Assembly: GCF_000472445.1 (NCBI RefSeq)
Contig: NZ_AXAJ01000007.1
Span: forward strand, 186,750 to 250,749
Source of the DNA: Burkholderia sp. WSM2230
GTDB taxonomy: Bacteria; Pseudomonadota; Gammaproteobacteria; Burkholderiales; Burkholderiaceae
Length of the DNA: 64,000 bases
Reading direction: 5' to 3'
The translations under genes were made by a program, and so were the position numbers. Below, in pieces: positions 46,541 through 56,016 of this stretch; the stretch's first letter is position 1; each line of letters opens with the position of its first letter. The notes under the pieces were generated by a model. That model searched no databases and was not told where the DNA came from. It saw only the letters and a program-made list of their open reading frames with translations.

Positions 46541-47869
46541 ATGGTTAAACGACGACAATTCCTCGGAGGGCTGACGGCCCTGGCCGGTACTTATCTGCTT
46601 AGCGCCTGTGGCGGCGGTGGCTCGGAAGACGCTAGCGCGAGTTCAACAGCAAAGGCGTCCGCGAGTCCTGTGGCGAAAGCTACTTCTGCTGCCGCATCGG
46701 CCGCCGGCACTGCAATGCCTCCCGCCGCTTCGATCACCGATAGCTCAGGCGATGTGTGGACGGTCGCGAACGGCGTCATCTACCGCAACGGCTCGACGGT
46801 CGGCAACACGTATAACGTGTCGCTCGTGCTCTGGTACGGCGGCAAGATCTGGCATCGCGGTACCAATGGTCAATTCTTTGTGAACGCGGACGTCGCGGAC
46901 CAATGGCTGCCTTGCAGCGATCCGCGCATCGACGTTGCACCGGCTGCGGGAAGCTTCTACGGCATGAACGGGCACGCCGACTACACGTACACGCCCGAAC
47001 AGGTCGTGTCGATTCTGAAGAGCATGAATTGCACGAGCTATCGCGTCGGCGTGACTGACGATCCGAAGGATCTCAATGCGGTCATCAAGCTGGCGAAGGC
47101 GTTCCAGTCGGCAGGACTCACGCTTCTCGTGCTGATCGACCAGGGCGTCTATGAGACGGGCGGGATCATGGGCAGCGAATCGATTGCATATGATCGCGGT
47201 CGCTCGGTCGGCGCGACCGTCGCCAACGCGTTGAAGCCGTACGGCGTGACGATTTACGAGTGCGGCAACGAGTTGACGCGGCAAGACGCGACCGTGGTGG
47301 ACTTCACGTATGCGGGCTCGAAAGCGAGCGACTTCAACAATCAAAACTGGCCGATCATGCGCGGCGTCATGCGCGGAATGATCGACGGCGTGAAGTCGGC
47401 GCAGCCGGACGCCAAGTGCGGCATCAACTTCTGCGTCGCGGACGTGGGCGCATCGGACGCGCTGTGGGACGGCATGCAGCCTGACGGCAGCGGCGGCTAT
47501 CCGAAGGTCCGTTGGGACGTCACGACCTGGCACAATTACGAAGTGTACGGCGACCTGTTCAACGTCGGCACCGACGGCGCCGGTCCGGGCTTCGACCTCG
47601 CGACCTATTGCAAGGCCCGCTACGGCGTACCGCTCATCGTCACCGAGTGGAACACTGGCCCGGAGAAGTCGGAAAGCTACCGCGGGACTTACATCTCCGA
47701 CCGACTGGGCGCGTTCTACAATGCCCGAAAAACGCACAACATTCAGTCGGTTATGTACTACGTTCTGGATAGCGGCAACAACACGTACGGCATCATGGTC
47801 AACGGCAAAGCGATCGACGCGCCGTACAACGCGTTCACCAGCTTCACGTCCAGCCACGCGGACACCTGA
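46541..47869 (+). CDS. Tat/lipoprotein glycoside-hydrolase-like protein, one repeat module
   Basis: A 442-residue paralogue of the protein at 21466, with a very similar leader (MVKRRQFLGGLTALAGTYLL, lipobox Cys23). It has one rather than two Trp-rich modules (about 58-130, with NVSLVLWYGGKIWHRG and QWLPCSDPR) and the same barrel with putative catalytic Glu244 (YECGNEL) and Glu369 (IVTEWNTGPE). It stands at the edge of the exopolysaccharide region, so trimming or remodelling of that polymer at the cell surface is a reasonable guess. A perfect 18-bp hairpin terminator follows. Confidence 0.75.
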   Translation: MVKRRQFLGGLTALAGTYLLSACGGGGSEDASASSTAKASASPVAKATSAAASAAGTAMPPAASITDSSGDVWTVANGVIYRNGSTVGNTYNVSLVLWYGGKIWHRGTNGQFFVNADVADQWLPCSDPRIDVAPAAGSFYGMNGHADYTYTPEQVVSILKSMNCTSYRVGVTDDPKDLNAVIKLAKAFQSAGLTLLVLIDQGVYETGGIMGSESIAYDRGRSVGATVANALKPYGVTIYECGNELTRQDATVVDFTYAGSKASDFNNQNWPIMRGVMRGMIDGVKSAQPDAKCGINFCVADVGASDALWDGMQPDGSGGYPKVRWDVTTWHNYEVYGDLFNVGTDGAGPGFDLATYCKARYGVPLIVTEWNTGPEKSESYRGTYISDRLGAFYNARKTHNIQSVMYYVLDSGNNTYGIMVNGKAIDAPYNAFTSFTSSHADT

Positions 47870-47893
47870 GCGAGTTTCACTCGCCCGTCAACG

Positions 47894-47931
47894 AAGCTGG
47901 TCTCGCCTTGCTTGCAAGGCGAGACCAGCTT
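47894..47931. terminator. Perfect 18-bp stem hairpin, probable bidirectional terminator
   Basis: The arms 47894-47911 and 47914-47931 are exact reverse complements around a two-base TT centre, and each arm ends in AAGC/GCTT. It lies 24 bp after the glycosidase stop and between two convergent genes, so it can end transcription from both sides. Confidence 0.8.
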
Positions 47932-47982
47932 TATTCACGTCACGGCCTGTGCATGCCGCAACGGCGTGCCTGCTGTGCGATG

Positions 47983-48927
47983 TCAACGACAGAAGGTGTC
48001 GGGCACCAGTTTTCCCCACTCGTAATCGATTCTGTCGGGCGTGAAGGGTAGAACTCCGGCGCCCGGCGTAAACGTTAGCTCACCGAAATACACCTTGTTG
48101 TCCGGCGCATACAGGTCCACACGAACATAGTCGAAATCCTCGCATAGTTTTGTGGCCGCGTGCAGAATCGCATCCAGATTGTCGGGGCGCGGCGCCGGTA
48201 TCGGGCTGCGTTTGTAGTAGCCGATTGCTATGTCCAGGTGATTCCAGTCGACGTCGTACACGTCGCCTCGTGTGTTCCCGCCAAATCTGTCCGAGATCAC
48301 GAGAATATAGATAGTCGGCCGTCCGCTTCGTCCGCCGAAGCAGTGCAGTTTGTAGTCGGCTGGAATCTTGCCGCTGTGGTCGAGCAGCAAATGTTCGAAG
48401 AAAATGCGCGGCTTGATGTGGCGGTAGTGTCTTTCGCGCGCAATCTTGTAGAAGTCCAGCGACAGCCAGTAGTTCGCGAGATCTCGCAGCCGCTCGAAAG
48501 ACGTTGCCGATTTGCTTCTGACCACCTCTACGTAACTACTGCCGTGATTGGCCTTCATCACGAACTGGTCGGGCAGGGCATCAAATACTTCTTTCGTGAA
48601 GGCTTCCGGCGCGGCCAACAGCGGTATCACATGCTGTTCGCCGAGCTTTCTCGCGACATACTCGCGGACCGTCAGCTTGTCCGTCAGTTCGACGAACCAC
48701 GGGTCCGGCCGCAGGTTCTTCTGCAAGATCTTTTCGTTAAACGTGGTGGGGCGCAGCAGGTTCGGATAGCGGCCAATTTCCTTGTGATGCAGCAGGCTGA
48801 CAAACAAAGGTGCCGGCAGCATTGACTTGGCCGCTTCTTTTAGCCTTCTTACGGGAGACTCGCGACGCTGTTCCTGATGGTGGCTCGCGGCGTCATTGGA
48901 AAACTGCACTGACTTCGTTGTTGTCAT
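47983..48927 (-). CDS. TupA-like ATP-grasp protein (polysaccharide modification)
   Basis: A 314-residue protein of the TupA-like ATP-grasp family. It shows the family's starting region LLHHKEIGRYPNLLRPTTFN and NEKILQKNLRPDP. The nucleotide-binding and metal parts are DQFVMKANHGSSYVEVVRSK, IFFEHLLLDHSGKIPADYKL, VRVDLYAPDNKVYFGELTFT. Relatives attach amino-acid-like or other groups in teichuronopeptide and capsular polymer synthesis. ATG 48927 is favoured over an upstream codon. Its place beside the exopolysaccharide genes supports a role in decorating the polymer, which remains inference. Confidence 0.82.
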   Translation of the reverse strand: MTTTKSVQFSNDAASHHQEQRRESPVRRLKEAAKSMLPAPLFVSLLHHKEIGRYPNLLRPTTFNEKILQKNLRPDPWFVELTDKLTVREYVARKLGEQHVIPLLAAPEAFTKEVFDALPDQFVMKANHGSSYVEVVRSKSATSFERLRDLANYWLSLDFYKIARERHYRHIKPRIFFEHLLLDHSGKIPADYKLHCFGGRSGRPTIYILVISDRFGGNTRGDVYDVDWNHLDIAIGYYKRSPIPAPRPDNLDAILHAATKLCEDFDYVRVDLYAPDNKVYFGELTFTPGAGVLPFTPDRIDYEWGKLVPDTFCR

Positions 48928-49028
48928 TGTCCGATCCCTGTGAATAGCGGTGCGACGCTCGAGGCGCGCGGGCGCGACGGGCAACGCGCTCTAACGGCCG
49001 CGTCTCCCGTCTGCACTGCCACTAGCCG

Positions 49029-50027
49029 TCAGTCCTCGATTGCGACGCATCGCTCCGCGACTTCGAGGCGTTGCTGCGCGCGAAATTGAGTGGGGGACAT
49101 CCCATAGCGCTCCTTGAAGAGACGGCCGAGACGATTGCCGTCCCCCATGCCGCAGCGTCGCGCGATCTTGTCGACGGGCAGGTCGGTATTGCGCAGCATT
49201 GCGCGAACTACTTCAAAACGTGTGCGCAACAGATACTCGAGTGGCGTCATGCCGAATTCGAACTTGAAGCGGCGCTGATAGTTTCGCTTGCTCATCGCCG
49301 CGCACTCAGCGGCCTTTGCGACGGAAATAGGATTGCTGTAGTTCTCCTTGATCCAACGCGCCGACTCGCGAATCTTCTCCGTGGTCGTCGTGATGCTCGC
49401 GTCGTCCAGCTCGAACTTGTCTGACTCGACGTAGGTCGTCTGCAGCGTGTCGGCGATTTTTCGCGCTACTTCCGTGCTCACGTCCCGCTCGATCTGCGCG
49501 AGCGCGAGATCCGTGGGCGTCGCGCTGTTGGCTCGCGCGGTAGTGGGCGCGTCGTCGAACAGGAAGATGGGTACCGTGGAATGCAGTGGGTCCTTGCAAA
49601 CCACCATCAGGTTCGCGCCTTGCTGAATGTCGAATGATGCGATCGAGCCTTGACGCGCTATCCACGAGAGAAGCCGGTCATTGGACTCGAGCGCCCGCGC
49701 CGCGTCCCGGCACGCGACAAACAATGCATGGAAATCGCCTAGCCGGTTGCGCTCGATACTTTGGGTCCAGATCGAAATGCCGGATGAGCTGGTTACGAGC
49801 CCTCCGCTTTCAGAAAGCACTGAAAGCCGATACGGTGAGTCATCAGTAGCGCCGTCTGACAGTTCGTTTGCAAGCCGGAATGCGTCGCCGATTGCTCCGG
49901 CTGTCGCCATCGAGCATTCCTGCGACACGAGAAGCCCAATGTGCTTAGCTGGCTTCCGCGTCGCTACTCTTGGACCGCTGCGGTGCGTATCAAGATACGA
50001 CGTAAGAAAATCTGTGGAAGTCGTCAC
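49029..50027 (-). CDS. GlxA-type AraC-family transcriptional regulator
   Basis: A 332-residue regulator. The N-terminal half is a DJ-1/PfpI-like domain without an obvious catalytic triad (HIGLLVSQECSMATAGAIGD, SGISIWTQSI, FVACRDAARAL). The C-terminal ~100 residues are an AraC double helix-turn-helix (NPISVAKAAECAAMSKRNYQ, RRFKFEFGMTPLEYLLRTRF, RRCGMGDGNRLGRLFKERYG). The start is GTG with GGAG before it. It is divergent from the tyrosine-kinase gene with a 1-kb gap, so it is the best local candidate for controlling the exopolysaccharide genes. Confidence 0.87.
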   Translation of the reverse strand: MTTSTDFLTSYLDTHRSGPRVATRKPAKHIGLLVSQECSMATAGAIGDAFRLANELSDGATDDSPYRLSVLSESGGLVTSSSGISIWTQSIERNRLGDFHALFVACRDAARALESNDRLLSWIARQGSIASFDIQQGANLMVVCKDPLHSTVPIFLFDDAPTTARANSATPTDLALAQIERDVSTEVARKIADTLQTTYVESDKFELDDASITTTTEKIRESARWIKENYSNPISVAKAAECAAMSKRNYQRRFKFEFGMTPLEYLLRTRFEVVRAMLRNTDLPVDKIARRCGMGDGNRLGRLFKERYGMSPTQFRAQQRLEVAERCVAIED

Positions 50028-51030
50028 GCTTAGTTCTCCAAACAGGGTGAATCACTGTCTACGTGACGAGATTAGCGTACTCAAATGACCCTGGCGAACG
50101 TGGCCGGTATCCGACGGTGTTTTGGCGCAATTGTGATGATCGGGGAAATAATTACCCAGAATGGCTAAATAAAGCCATACAAGTGAAGGTAAGAATCAGC
50201 AAGATTTGCTGGGCATAATAAGCGCGGCGTTATTGAGGGTCGCAAGAGTCTTGTCGCGCAAAGCCCCGCCGGACAAGGCGATGCGTCCGCAAACGACTAT
50301 TGGGGGTCGCCTGAAGGCATATGAAATGTGACTAAATGTATTTGAGGCCTCAACGCCCCGCCCGGTATAACTCTGTTACATCCATTGCACATAGCTACAA
50401 CCCTTTCTGCGTAGTGTGTTGCGCGGTAACCGCTTCGGCGGAATCGGCCAATAGCACCCGAATTTATGCCGATAGCGCTACGGCTATTCTCATGAGCGCT
50501 ATGCTTCACTGCAACATCTGAAGCAATAAACGGTTGCCCCTGTAGTACCTATCGAATGCCAGCAATGCGCAATTTCTTCGCCTTTTCGCTTGAATGAATC
50601 GGTTGAGGTGTAGTTATTGCCGCGTCCTGAAGTGCTTTGCACGGACGACGTACGACGAGGCAACGCTTACGCGAGTCCAGGGCCGGGCCGTGTATGGCGA
50701 ACTAAGCCGTCCGGGGTGTCGGTGCATCGAGCACGTTGACCTTTTGTAGTACCAAATAAACGCGAGACGCGGCGTTAAGCTGTCGTTCCGCTATCTGGGG
50801 GATTCGAAAGTCTGGAGACGGGGCGAGCCGTGCTGCTTGCGGCGCAGCCTTTGATCGTTCAAGCAGGTGGACAGCCACTTGGCTTGGCAAGACCATGACG
50901 TAGCTCCGACTATGCGTCGCGCTACGCCATACGCATTCCTGCTGGCAACGGCTCTGGAATGTGGACCGTTGGTGCAGCCAGGCGGTGTCGACTCATTACT
51001 GTGCCCATCAAACATGGAAGGATCAAACCG
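50028..51030. other. 1-kb intergenic region upstream of the tyrosine-kinase gene
   Basis: No convincing gene on either strand. The part 50130-50240 is AT-rich (AATAATTACC, GGCATAATAAG) and probably contains promoters in both directions. No JUMPstart/ops sequence was found by eye. A long untranslated leader or a small RNA is possible but not shown. Confidence 0.45.
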
Positions 51031-53349
51031 GTGGACTACTATCCTCTGAATTCGCTCCCTGGGAGTGCCAGCACAGAGCGTGGCCAGCTTAGCGCGCGCG
51101 CCATGCTTCGTCTCATGCGCGACCATATCTGGGAAATCGTACTTACCACGGTCGTCGTTTTCAGCCTGGCTGCCGCTTATCTGCTGATTGCGTCGCCGAT
51201 CTATTCCGCAGACGTGCTGATTCGCGTGGATCCACCGGAACCGAACGCTCTGGGACTCGCGCTTCAGAATCAGGAGAACCTGCCTCCGCCCGCTCCATCG
51301 CCTGTAACCGAAATGGGCGTAATTCGTAGCCGTTCGGTGCTGCAGCCGGTCATCGAGCGTTTCCGTTTCGACGTCTCGGTGACGCCGCGCAAGCTGCCGT
51401 TACTCGGCGATATCGCCGAGAAGTTTGCGACGCCTGGCGAACCCTCGCGACCATGGCTCGGACTCAAGTCCTACGCATGGGGTGGCGAGCAGGTAAAAAT
51501 CGGCGCGCTCGACGTCCCTAAGGATCTGGAAGAAGAAAAAATGACCCTCGTCGCGGGCGAGGACAACACCTACGAGCTACGCGGCCCGCAGGATCAGGTG
51601 TTCCTCCACGGCACGGTCGGCAAGCCGGTGTCGAGCAACGGCATTTCGATGCGCGTCGACGAACTGGTCGCGCGCCCGAACACTGAGTTCACGGTTGTAC
51701 GATGGAACGAGGTGGACGCCATCAAGCGCTTTGACGGGCTCATCAAAGTTGGCGACAAGTTGAAGGACTCCGGTCTGGTCCAGATCGAGTACACGGACAA
51801 GAGTGCGGCCAAGGCGGCCGAGGTCGCCAACGCGTTGGGTCAGCAATACCTGACGACGGCAATTGCCAGCCGCCAGGCCAACGACACGACGACGCTCGCG
51901 TTCATCAACGGAGAACTTCCGCGTCTGCTTGCGGACCTGAGAAAGGCCGAAGAAGCACTGAAGGCATTCCGCGCGAATTCTCAATCCATGCAGCCAACTG
52001 CGGAGGCGCAGGCCTATCTGCAGGGAGGTCTCGATATCGACCGGCAGATCGCGACGCTGCAATTGCAGCGCACGCAACTGCTCGAGCGGTACACGCCGCA
52101 GAGCCGTTGGGTGCAGAGCGTCGATACGCAACTCGCGCAGCTCAATAGCGCGAAGGCGAATTTCAACGGCCACTTCAATGGCATGCCGGCGTCCGAGCGC
52201 GAGAGCGTCGATCTTTTGCGCGCGCAGAAGGTGGCGGAGACCATTTACCTCGGCATGGTGCAGAAGGCCGAGCAATTGCAGGTGCGTCGTGCAAGTACGA
52301 CCGGCGGCGCCCACATCGTGGACCAGGCCATCACGCCGCATCGTCCTGTCAAACCGCAGCCGATTCTCGTGCTGCCTGGTGGCCTTGCACTCGGCATCGT
52401 GTCGGGCATCGTGCTGGTCTTCATGCGCCGCCATGTGATGACCGGCGTGACCGATCCGCGTTATGTCGAACGCAGCATGAGCATGCCGGTATTCGGCGAG
52501 ATCCTGTTCAGTCAGCAGCAGTCGTTGCTCGACAGAACCAATCCGGGTGCGAAATCACTGCCCGGTGCTGCCGCGCGGGCCGGTTTGCCGCAACCGGCGG
52601 CGAGCGGCGGGTCGGAAATACAGGTGCCCAGCGGCGGTACCAGGGTACTCGCAGAACGTTTTCCGAACGATACGTCGGTGGAGGCGCTGCGGGCAGTGCG
52701 CACTTCTCTGGCGCGCGATCTCGCGCATTCGCGCAACAACATTCTGATGGTGATCGGGCCGACGCCTTCGGCGGGCAAGAGCTTCGTCGCGGCCAATATC
52801 GCGACATTGCAGGCGGAGATAGGCGCACGAGTTCTTCTTATCGATGCGGATATGCGCCGCGGTCATCTCGCGTCGCTCTTCAATCAGAGCAACCGTGGTG
52901 GACTTTCGGAAGTTCTCTCGGACCGCATGCCGCTGCGCAATGCGCTTCGGCACACGGGTATCGAAAATCTCTCGTTCCTCTCGTGCGGATCGCGCCCGGA
53001 CAATCCTGCCGCCTTGCTTGCGAGACCGCGCTTCAAGGAAGTTCTCGAGCGTCTGAGCGCGCAATTCGATCTCGTGATCTTCGATACGCCGCCGTTCCTG
53101 GCAGTCACCGACGCGTCGATCATTGCGAGCGAGGCCGGCGCATCGCTGCTGGTCCTGCGCTCGGGCATGCAGAGCGAGGAGGAGATCGAAGACACGATCA
53201 AGAAGATGGAGCGCGCGGAGGGCCGCATTGCCGGTGCCGTGTTCAACGGCATTCCGCTGCGCCGGAGTACGCGGACCTATGGCTATGCAACGAACTACGC
53301 CAGCGATTACGGCGATGCCGAACCAACCAGTGGACCTGTGCGAACGTGA
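51031..53349 (+). CDS. Polysaccharide co-polymerase / bacterial tyrosine autokinase (Wzc/BceF type)
   Basis: About 772 residues. The N-terminal Wzz domain has TM1 (IWEIVLTTVVVFSLAAAYLL) and a second helix near 465 (ILVLPGGLALGIVSGIVLVF), with a periplasmic coiled coil between. The C-terminal BY-kinase has Walker A GPTPSAGKS (576-584), Walker A' LLIDADMRRG (602-611) and Walker B LVIFDTPP (681-688). A tyrosine cluster (Tyr750, 752, 756, 760) sits at the end for autophosphorylation. It controls chain length and export of exopolysaccharide. The start is GTG with AAGGA before it. The usual partner genes (wza, phosphatase) are not adjacent. Confidence 0.92.
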   Translation: MDYYPLNSLPGSASTERGQLSARAMLRLMRDHIWEIVLTTVVVFSLAAAYLLIASPIYSADVLIRVDPPEPNALGLALQNQENLPPPAPSPVTEMGVIRSRSVLQPVIERFRFDVSVTPRKLPLLGDIAEKFATPGEPSRPWLGLKSYAWGGEQVKIGALDVPKDLEEEKMTLVAGEDNTYELRGPQDQVFLHGTVGKPVSSNGISMRVDELVARPNTEFTVVRWNEVDAIKRFDGLIKVGDKLKDSGLVQIEYTDKSAAKAAEVANALGQQYLTTAIASRQANDTTTLAFINGELPRLLADLRKAEEALKAFRANSQSMQPTAEAQAYLQGGLDIDRQIATLQLQRTQLLERYTPQSRWVQSVDTQLAQLNSAKANFNGHFNGMPASERESVDLLRAQKVAETIYLGMVQKAEQLQVRRASTTGGAHIVDQAITPHRPVKPQPILVLPGGLALGIVSGIVLVFMRRHVMTGVTDPRYVERSMSMPVFGEILFSQQQSLLDRTNPGAKSLPGAAARAGLPQPAASGGSEIQVPSGGTRVLAERFPNDTSVEALRAVRTSLARDLAHSRNNILMVIGPTPSAGKSFVAANIATLQAEIGARVLLIDADMRRGHLASLFNQSNRGGLSEVLSDRMPLRNALRHTGIENLSFLSCGSRPDNPAALLARPRFKEVLERLSAQFDLVIFDTPPFLAVTDASIIASEAGASLLVLRSGMQSEEEIEDTIKKMERAEGRIAGAVFNGIPLRRSTRTYGYATNYASDYGDAEPTSGPVRT

Positions 53350-53395
53350 GCAAGTTGCCACCGTCGCTCGAGTAATTCGCAAAACGGAGAAGCAG

Positions 53396-54511
53396 ATGGC
53401 GTTTGCAATCAACGGGAAATTCACTTCGCAACCGGTCACGGGTGTGCAGCGAGTTGCGTATGAGTTGACGAGAGCTATGCAGATGCGGATTCCCGCAGGC
53501 GAGCAACTGGAAGTCTTTGTCCCTCGCAATACCAGGGAACCAGGTGCGTTGTTGAAATGGCAACGGCGCTTTCCGTGGCTACGCGGCACGCTGTGGGAGC
53601 AGATTACGCTGCCTATTGCCGCGAGAGGTGTCAGGCTTCTGAATCTGTGCAATACGAATCCGCTCTTGAAACGGCGCCAGGTCGTCATGGTTCACGACAT
53701 GGCGGTCTACGACGTGCCGGGCGGATTTTCGAAGAAATTCGTGCTGTGGTATCGCCTGTGCTTTTTCATGCTGCCGCGCATGGAGCCGATGATCCTTACC
53801 GTATCGAAGTTCTCGAAATCGCGCATTTGCCATCACCTCAAAGTCGACGAGTCGCGAGTCGCGGTGGTGCATCCTGCTGCGGATCATCTGGATCGCGTTG
53901 CATCGGATCCCGCGGTACTAGAGCGCCTTGGTCTCGTCACGGACGCCTATTGTGTGGTGGTCGGCAGCCTCGATCCGCGCAAGAACCTGCAACGCGTGCT
54001 CGAAGCAATCGAAAAGCTAGGGCATCTCGACCATGTGAAGTTCGTCGTGGTCGGCGGCAAGAACGCCCGCATTTTTAATAGCGAACTCGCGCAAGAAAAA
54101 CCGCAGTCGGAAAGAGTAGTGTGGGCCGGGTTTGTCACCGACGGCGAATTGAAGGCGCTTTATGAAAACGCCGGCTGTCTGGTGTTCCCGTCGCTTTACG
54201 AAGGGTTTGGGCTGCCGCCCCTCGAAGCCATGTACTGCGGCTGTCCGGTTGTCGCCTCGTCGCGGACCTCTGTGCCCGAGGTGTGCGCACAAGCAGCGCT
54301 GTATTGCGACGCTACATCCGCGGACGACATCGCCGAAAAGATCTCTCTGATGATGACAGACGATGCGCTCCGGCAACGCTACAAGGCAATGGGATACGCG
54401 CGTGCACGCGAATTCCGCTGGGATATGACGGCGCAAGCGGTGCTGGAGATTCTCAAGGGGCAGGCGGGTGTCCGCTTGTCGGGCGTGCCAGCCAGCGCGT
54501 CGGCGGGGTAG
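53396..54511 (+). CDS. Glycosyltransferase family 4 (GT-B)
   Basis: A 371-residue GT-B transferase. The acceptor half starts with INGKFTSQPVTGVQRVAYEL, a pattern of mannosyl- or rhamnosyl-type GT4 enzymes. The donor half has VVVGSLDPRKNLQRVLEAIE and the E-x7-E pair Glu269/Glu277 (YEGFGLPPLEAMYCGCPVVA). It adds one sugar, on the cytoplasmic face, to the lipid-linked repeat unit. GGAG precedes ATG 53396. It lies 46 bp after the kinase gene and 3 bp before the glycosidase gene. Confidence 0.9.
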   Translation: MAFAINGKFTSQPVTGVQRVAYELTRAMQMRIPAGEQLEVFVPRNTREPGALLKWQRRFPWLRGTLWEQITLPIAARGVRLLNLCNTNPLLKRRQVVMVHDMAVYDVPGGFSKKFVLWYRLCFFMLPRMEPMILTVSKFSKSRICHHLKVDESRVAVVHPAADHLDRVASDPAVLERLGLVTDAYCVVVGSLDPRKNLQRVLEAIEKLGHLDHVKFVVVGGKNARIFNSELAQEKPQSERVVWAGFVTDGELKALYENAGCLVFPSLYEGFGLPPLEAMYCGCPVVASSRTSVPEVCAQAALYCDATSADDIAEKISLMMTDDALRQRYKAMGYARAREFRWDMTAQAVLEILKGQAGVRLSGVPASASAG

Positions 54512-54514
54512 CGA

Positions 54515-55975
54515 ATGTCGGTGGGCAGGCCAATGTATCGCATTCGAGAGAGTGCCGGTAGACGTCGGGCATTGCGAACCATTGCGGCGCTCGTTAGCGC
54601 CGCGATACCGCTTGCGTACGGCAAGACCTCACCGTCAGCCGGCACCGGCGCGCAAGGCCGCAGCAGCGGCGATCGCAGGATCACCGACATGATCGGCGCG
54701 AACGGATGGGCGGGAGCAAGCCGCGACGTGGAAATGTGGCGGCAAATGGGCATCAGCTGGGGCCGCGATTCGGTCGGCCCCGGCCAGCCAGACTCGCCCA
54801 GAGAACCCATTCGCGTCGACAAGACGGGATCGCAATTCGACGGCGACCTTCCGTCAGCGCTGTTACTGAACAATCGCAATGGCATCAAGTCGCTGTTGTT
54901 GCTTGGCTATACCGCACCGTGGAATGCGATCGTGCCCGGCGACAGCAATTCCGCGCCGGTGGACGTGCGCGCGTGGACGCGTTACGTCGAAGCAGTCGTG
55001 CGCAAGTACTCCGCGCCGCCATTCAATCTGCGCTATTTCCAGATATGGAATGAGGCGGCCGGAAAACTGTCCGGCGGCGCAGTGCAGGCGACGTTCTGGC
55101 ACGGTCCCAACTTCAGCAAGGACGACAGACAGGTAAAGCCGTACGAGCATGCGATGCAGGATTACGTGGAACGAGTGCATCTGCCTGCCGCACGCATCAT
55201 CCGCAAGTACAACGCTTATGTCGTGTACGGCGGCTGGCCGGACCAGGGCGGTCTCTCCAATTACTGCAAGTGGCTGGAGTACAGAAGTCCCGCTTCGAAC
55301 GAACGCATGCTGGACTGGGTCGACTATCTCGACACGCACTACCTGGGTGTCAGCGATCTCGATCAGCTATATCAGCGATATGTGAAAAACGGGCCGGCGA
55401 GGGGCATCTGGCAGACCGAAATCGGTGATGCGTATATGAAGGACCCGCATTACCTGCCGGAGTACTTCTTCGATTTCGCGGTATGGGCGCTGGATCACAA
55501 CTGGGATGATCCGAATAAATATGTCTCGATGATCTATCACTGGGACGGCTATGAGCCTTTCCGTCTGACTCATCGCGGTCCGCCGGCGCGGACCTACAAC
55601 GTGTCGGGAAGAAGCCTCGTCGTGCTTCATCAGACTGTCTCCGGCCCGCTGGCAAGTTTGTCGAATCCGTTGAAATTTGGTCCAGGTGCTTCGGGCAGTG
55701 GCTTGCGTTCGGGCAATGACATCGTGCTTCAGGTCAAGGCGGCCGCAGGCTGGCGAAACGTGGCAGTGGCGGGCCTCAGGCGCCCGGCGTCACGCGAAGT
55801 AAGGATTGAGTTCATAGACGCGTTGACGGGCACGGTAAGTGCACCGGACGCAGTGACGACTACCTGGAATGACGACGGTTTGCAATTGGGCTTCAAGGTG
55901 CCCGACAGGGTCAATGGCGCAAGAAACGATCCGCCGACCCACCTCGCTTATATCGCACTCCGTTCGTTTGCGTAG
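54515..55975 (+). CDS. Putative exported glycoside hydrolase (clan GH-A like)
   Basis: A 486-residue protein with an Arg-rich N-terminus and a hydrophobic segment near residues 20-35 that may be a signal or anchor. The core resembles GH39/GH5-type barrels: GANGWAG, GISWGRDSVGPG, then YFQIWNEAAG (putative acid/base Glu180) and GIWQTEIGDAY (putative nucleophile Glu302), followed by a beta-rich C-terminal domain. Glycosidases inside export clusters usually trim or release polymer. It is unrelated in detail to the pair at 21466 and 46541. Family placement is tentative. Confidence 0.75.
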   Translation: MSVGRPMYRIRESAGRRRALRTIAALVSAAIPLAYGKTSPSAGTGAQGRSSGDRRITDMIGANGWAGASRDVEMWRQMGISWGRDSVGPGQPDSPREPIRVDKTGSQFDGDLPSALLLNNRNGIKSLLLLGYTAPWNAIVPGDSNSAPVDVRAWTRYVEAVVRKYSAPPFNLRYFQIWNEAAGKLSGGAVQATFWHGPNFSKDDRQVKPYEHAMQDYVERVHLPAARIIRKYNAYVVYGGWPDQGGLSNYCKWLEYRSPASNERMLDWVDYLDTHYLGVSDLDQLYQRYVKNGPARGIWQTEIGDAYMKDPHYLPEYFFDFAVWALDHNWDDPNKYVSMIYHWDGYEPFRLTHRGPPARTYNVSGRSLVVLHQTVSGPLASLSNPLKFGPGASGSGLRSGNDIVLQVKAAAGWRNVAVAGLRRPASREVRIEFIDALTGTVSAPDAVTTTWNDDGLQLGFKVPDRVNGARNDPPTHLAYIALRSFA

Positions 55976-56016
55976 CAGTTCCGATTCACCGAAAACTTCA
56001 GATAGCGCTGAATGCC

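Noticed and set aside
50297..50521. Small frames on both strands before the kinase gene
   Set aside because: Overlapping 60-70-codon frames with no start signals or resemblance; treated as noncoding.
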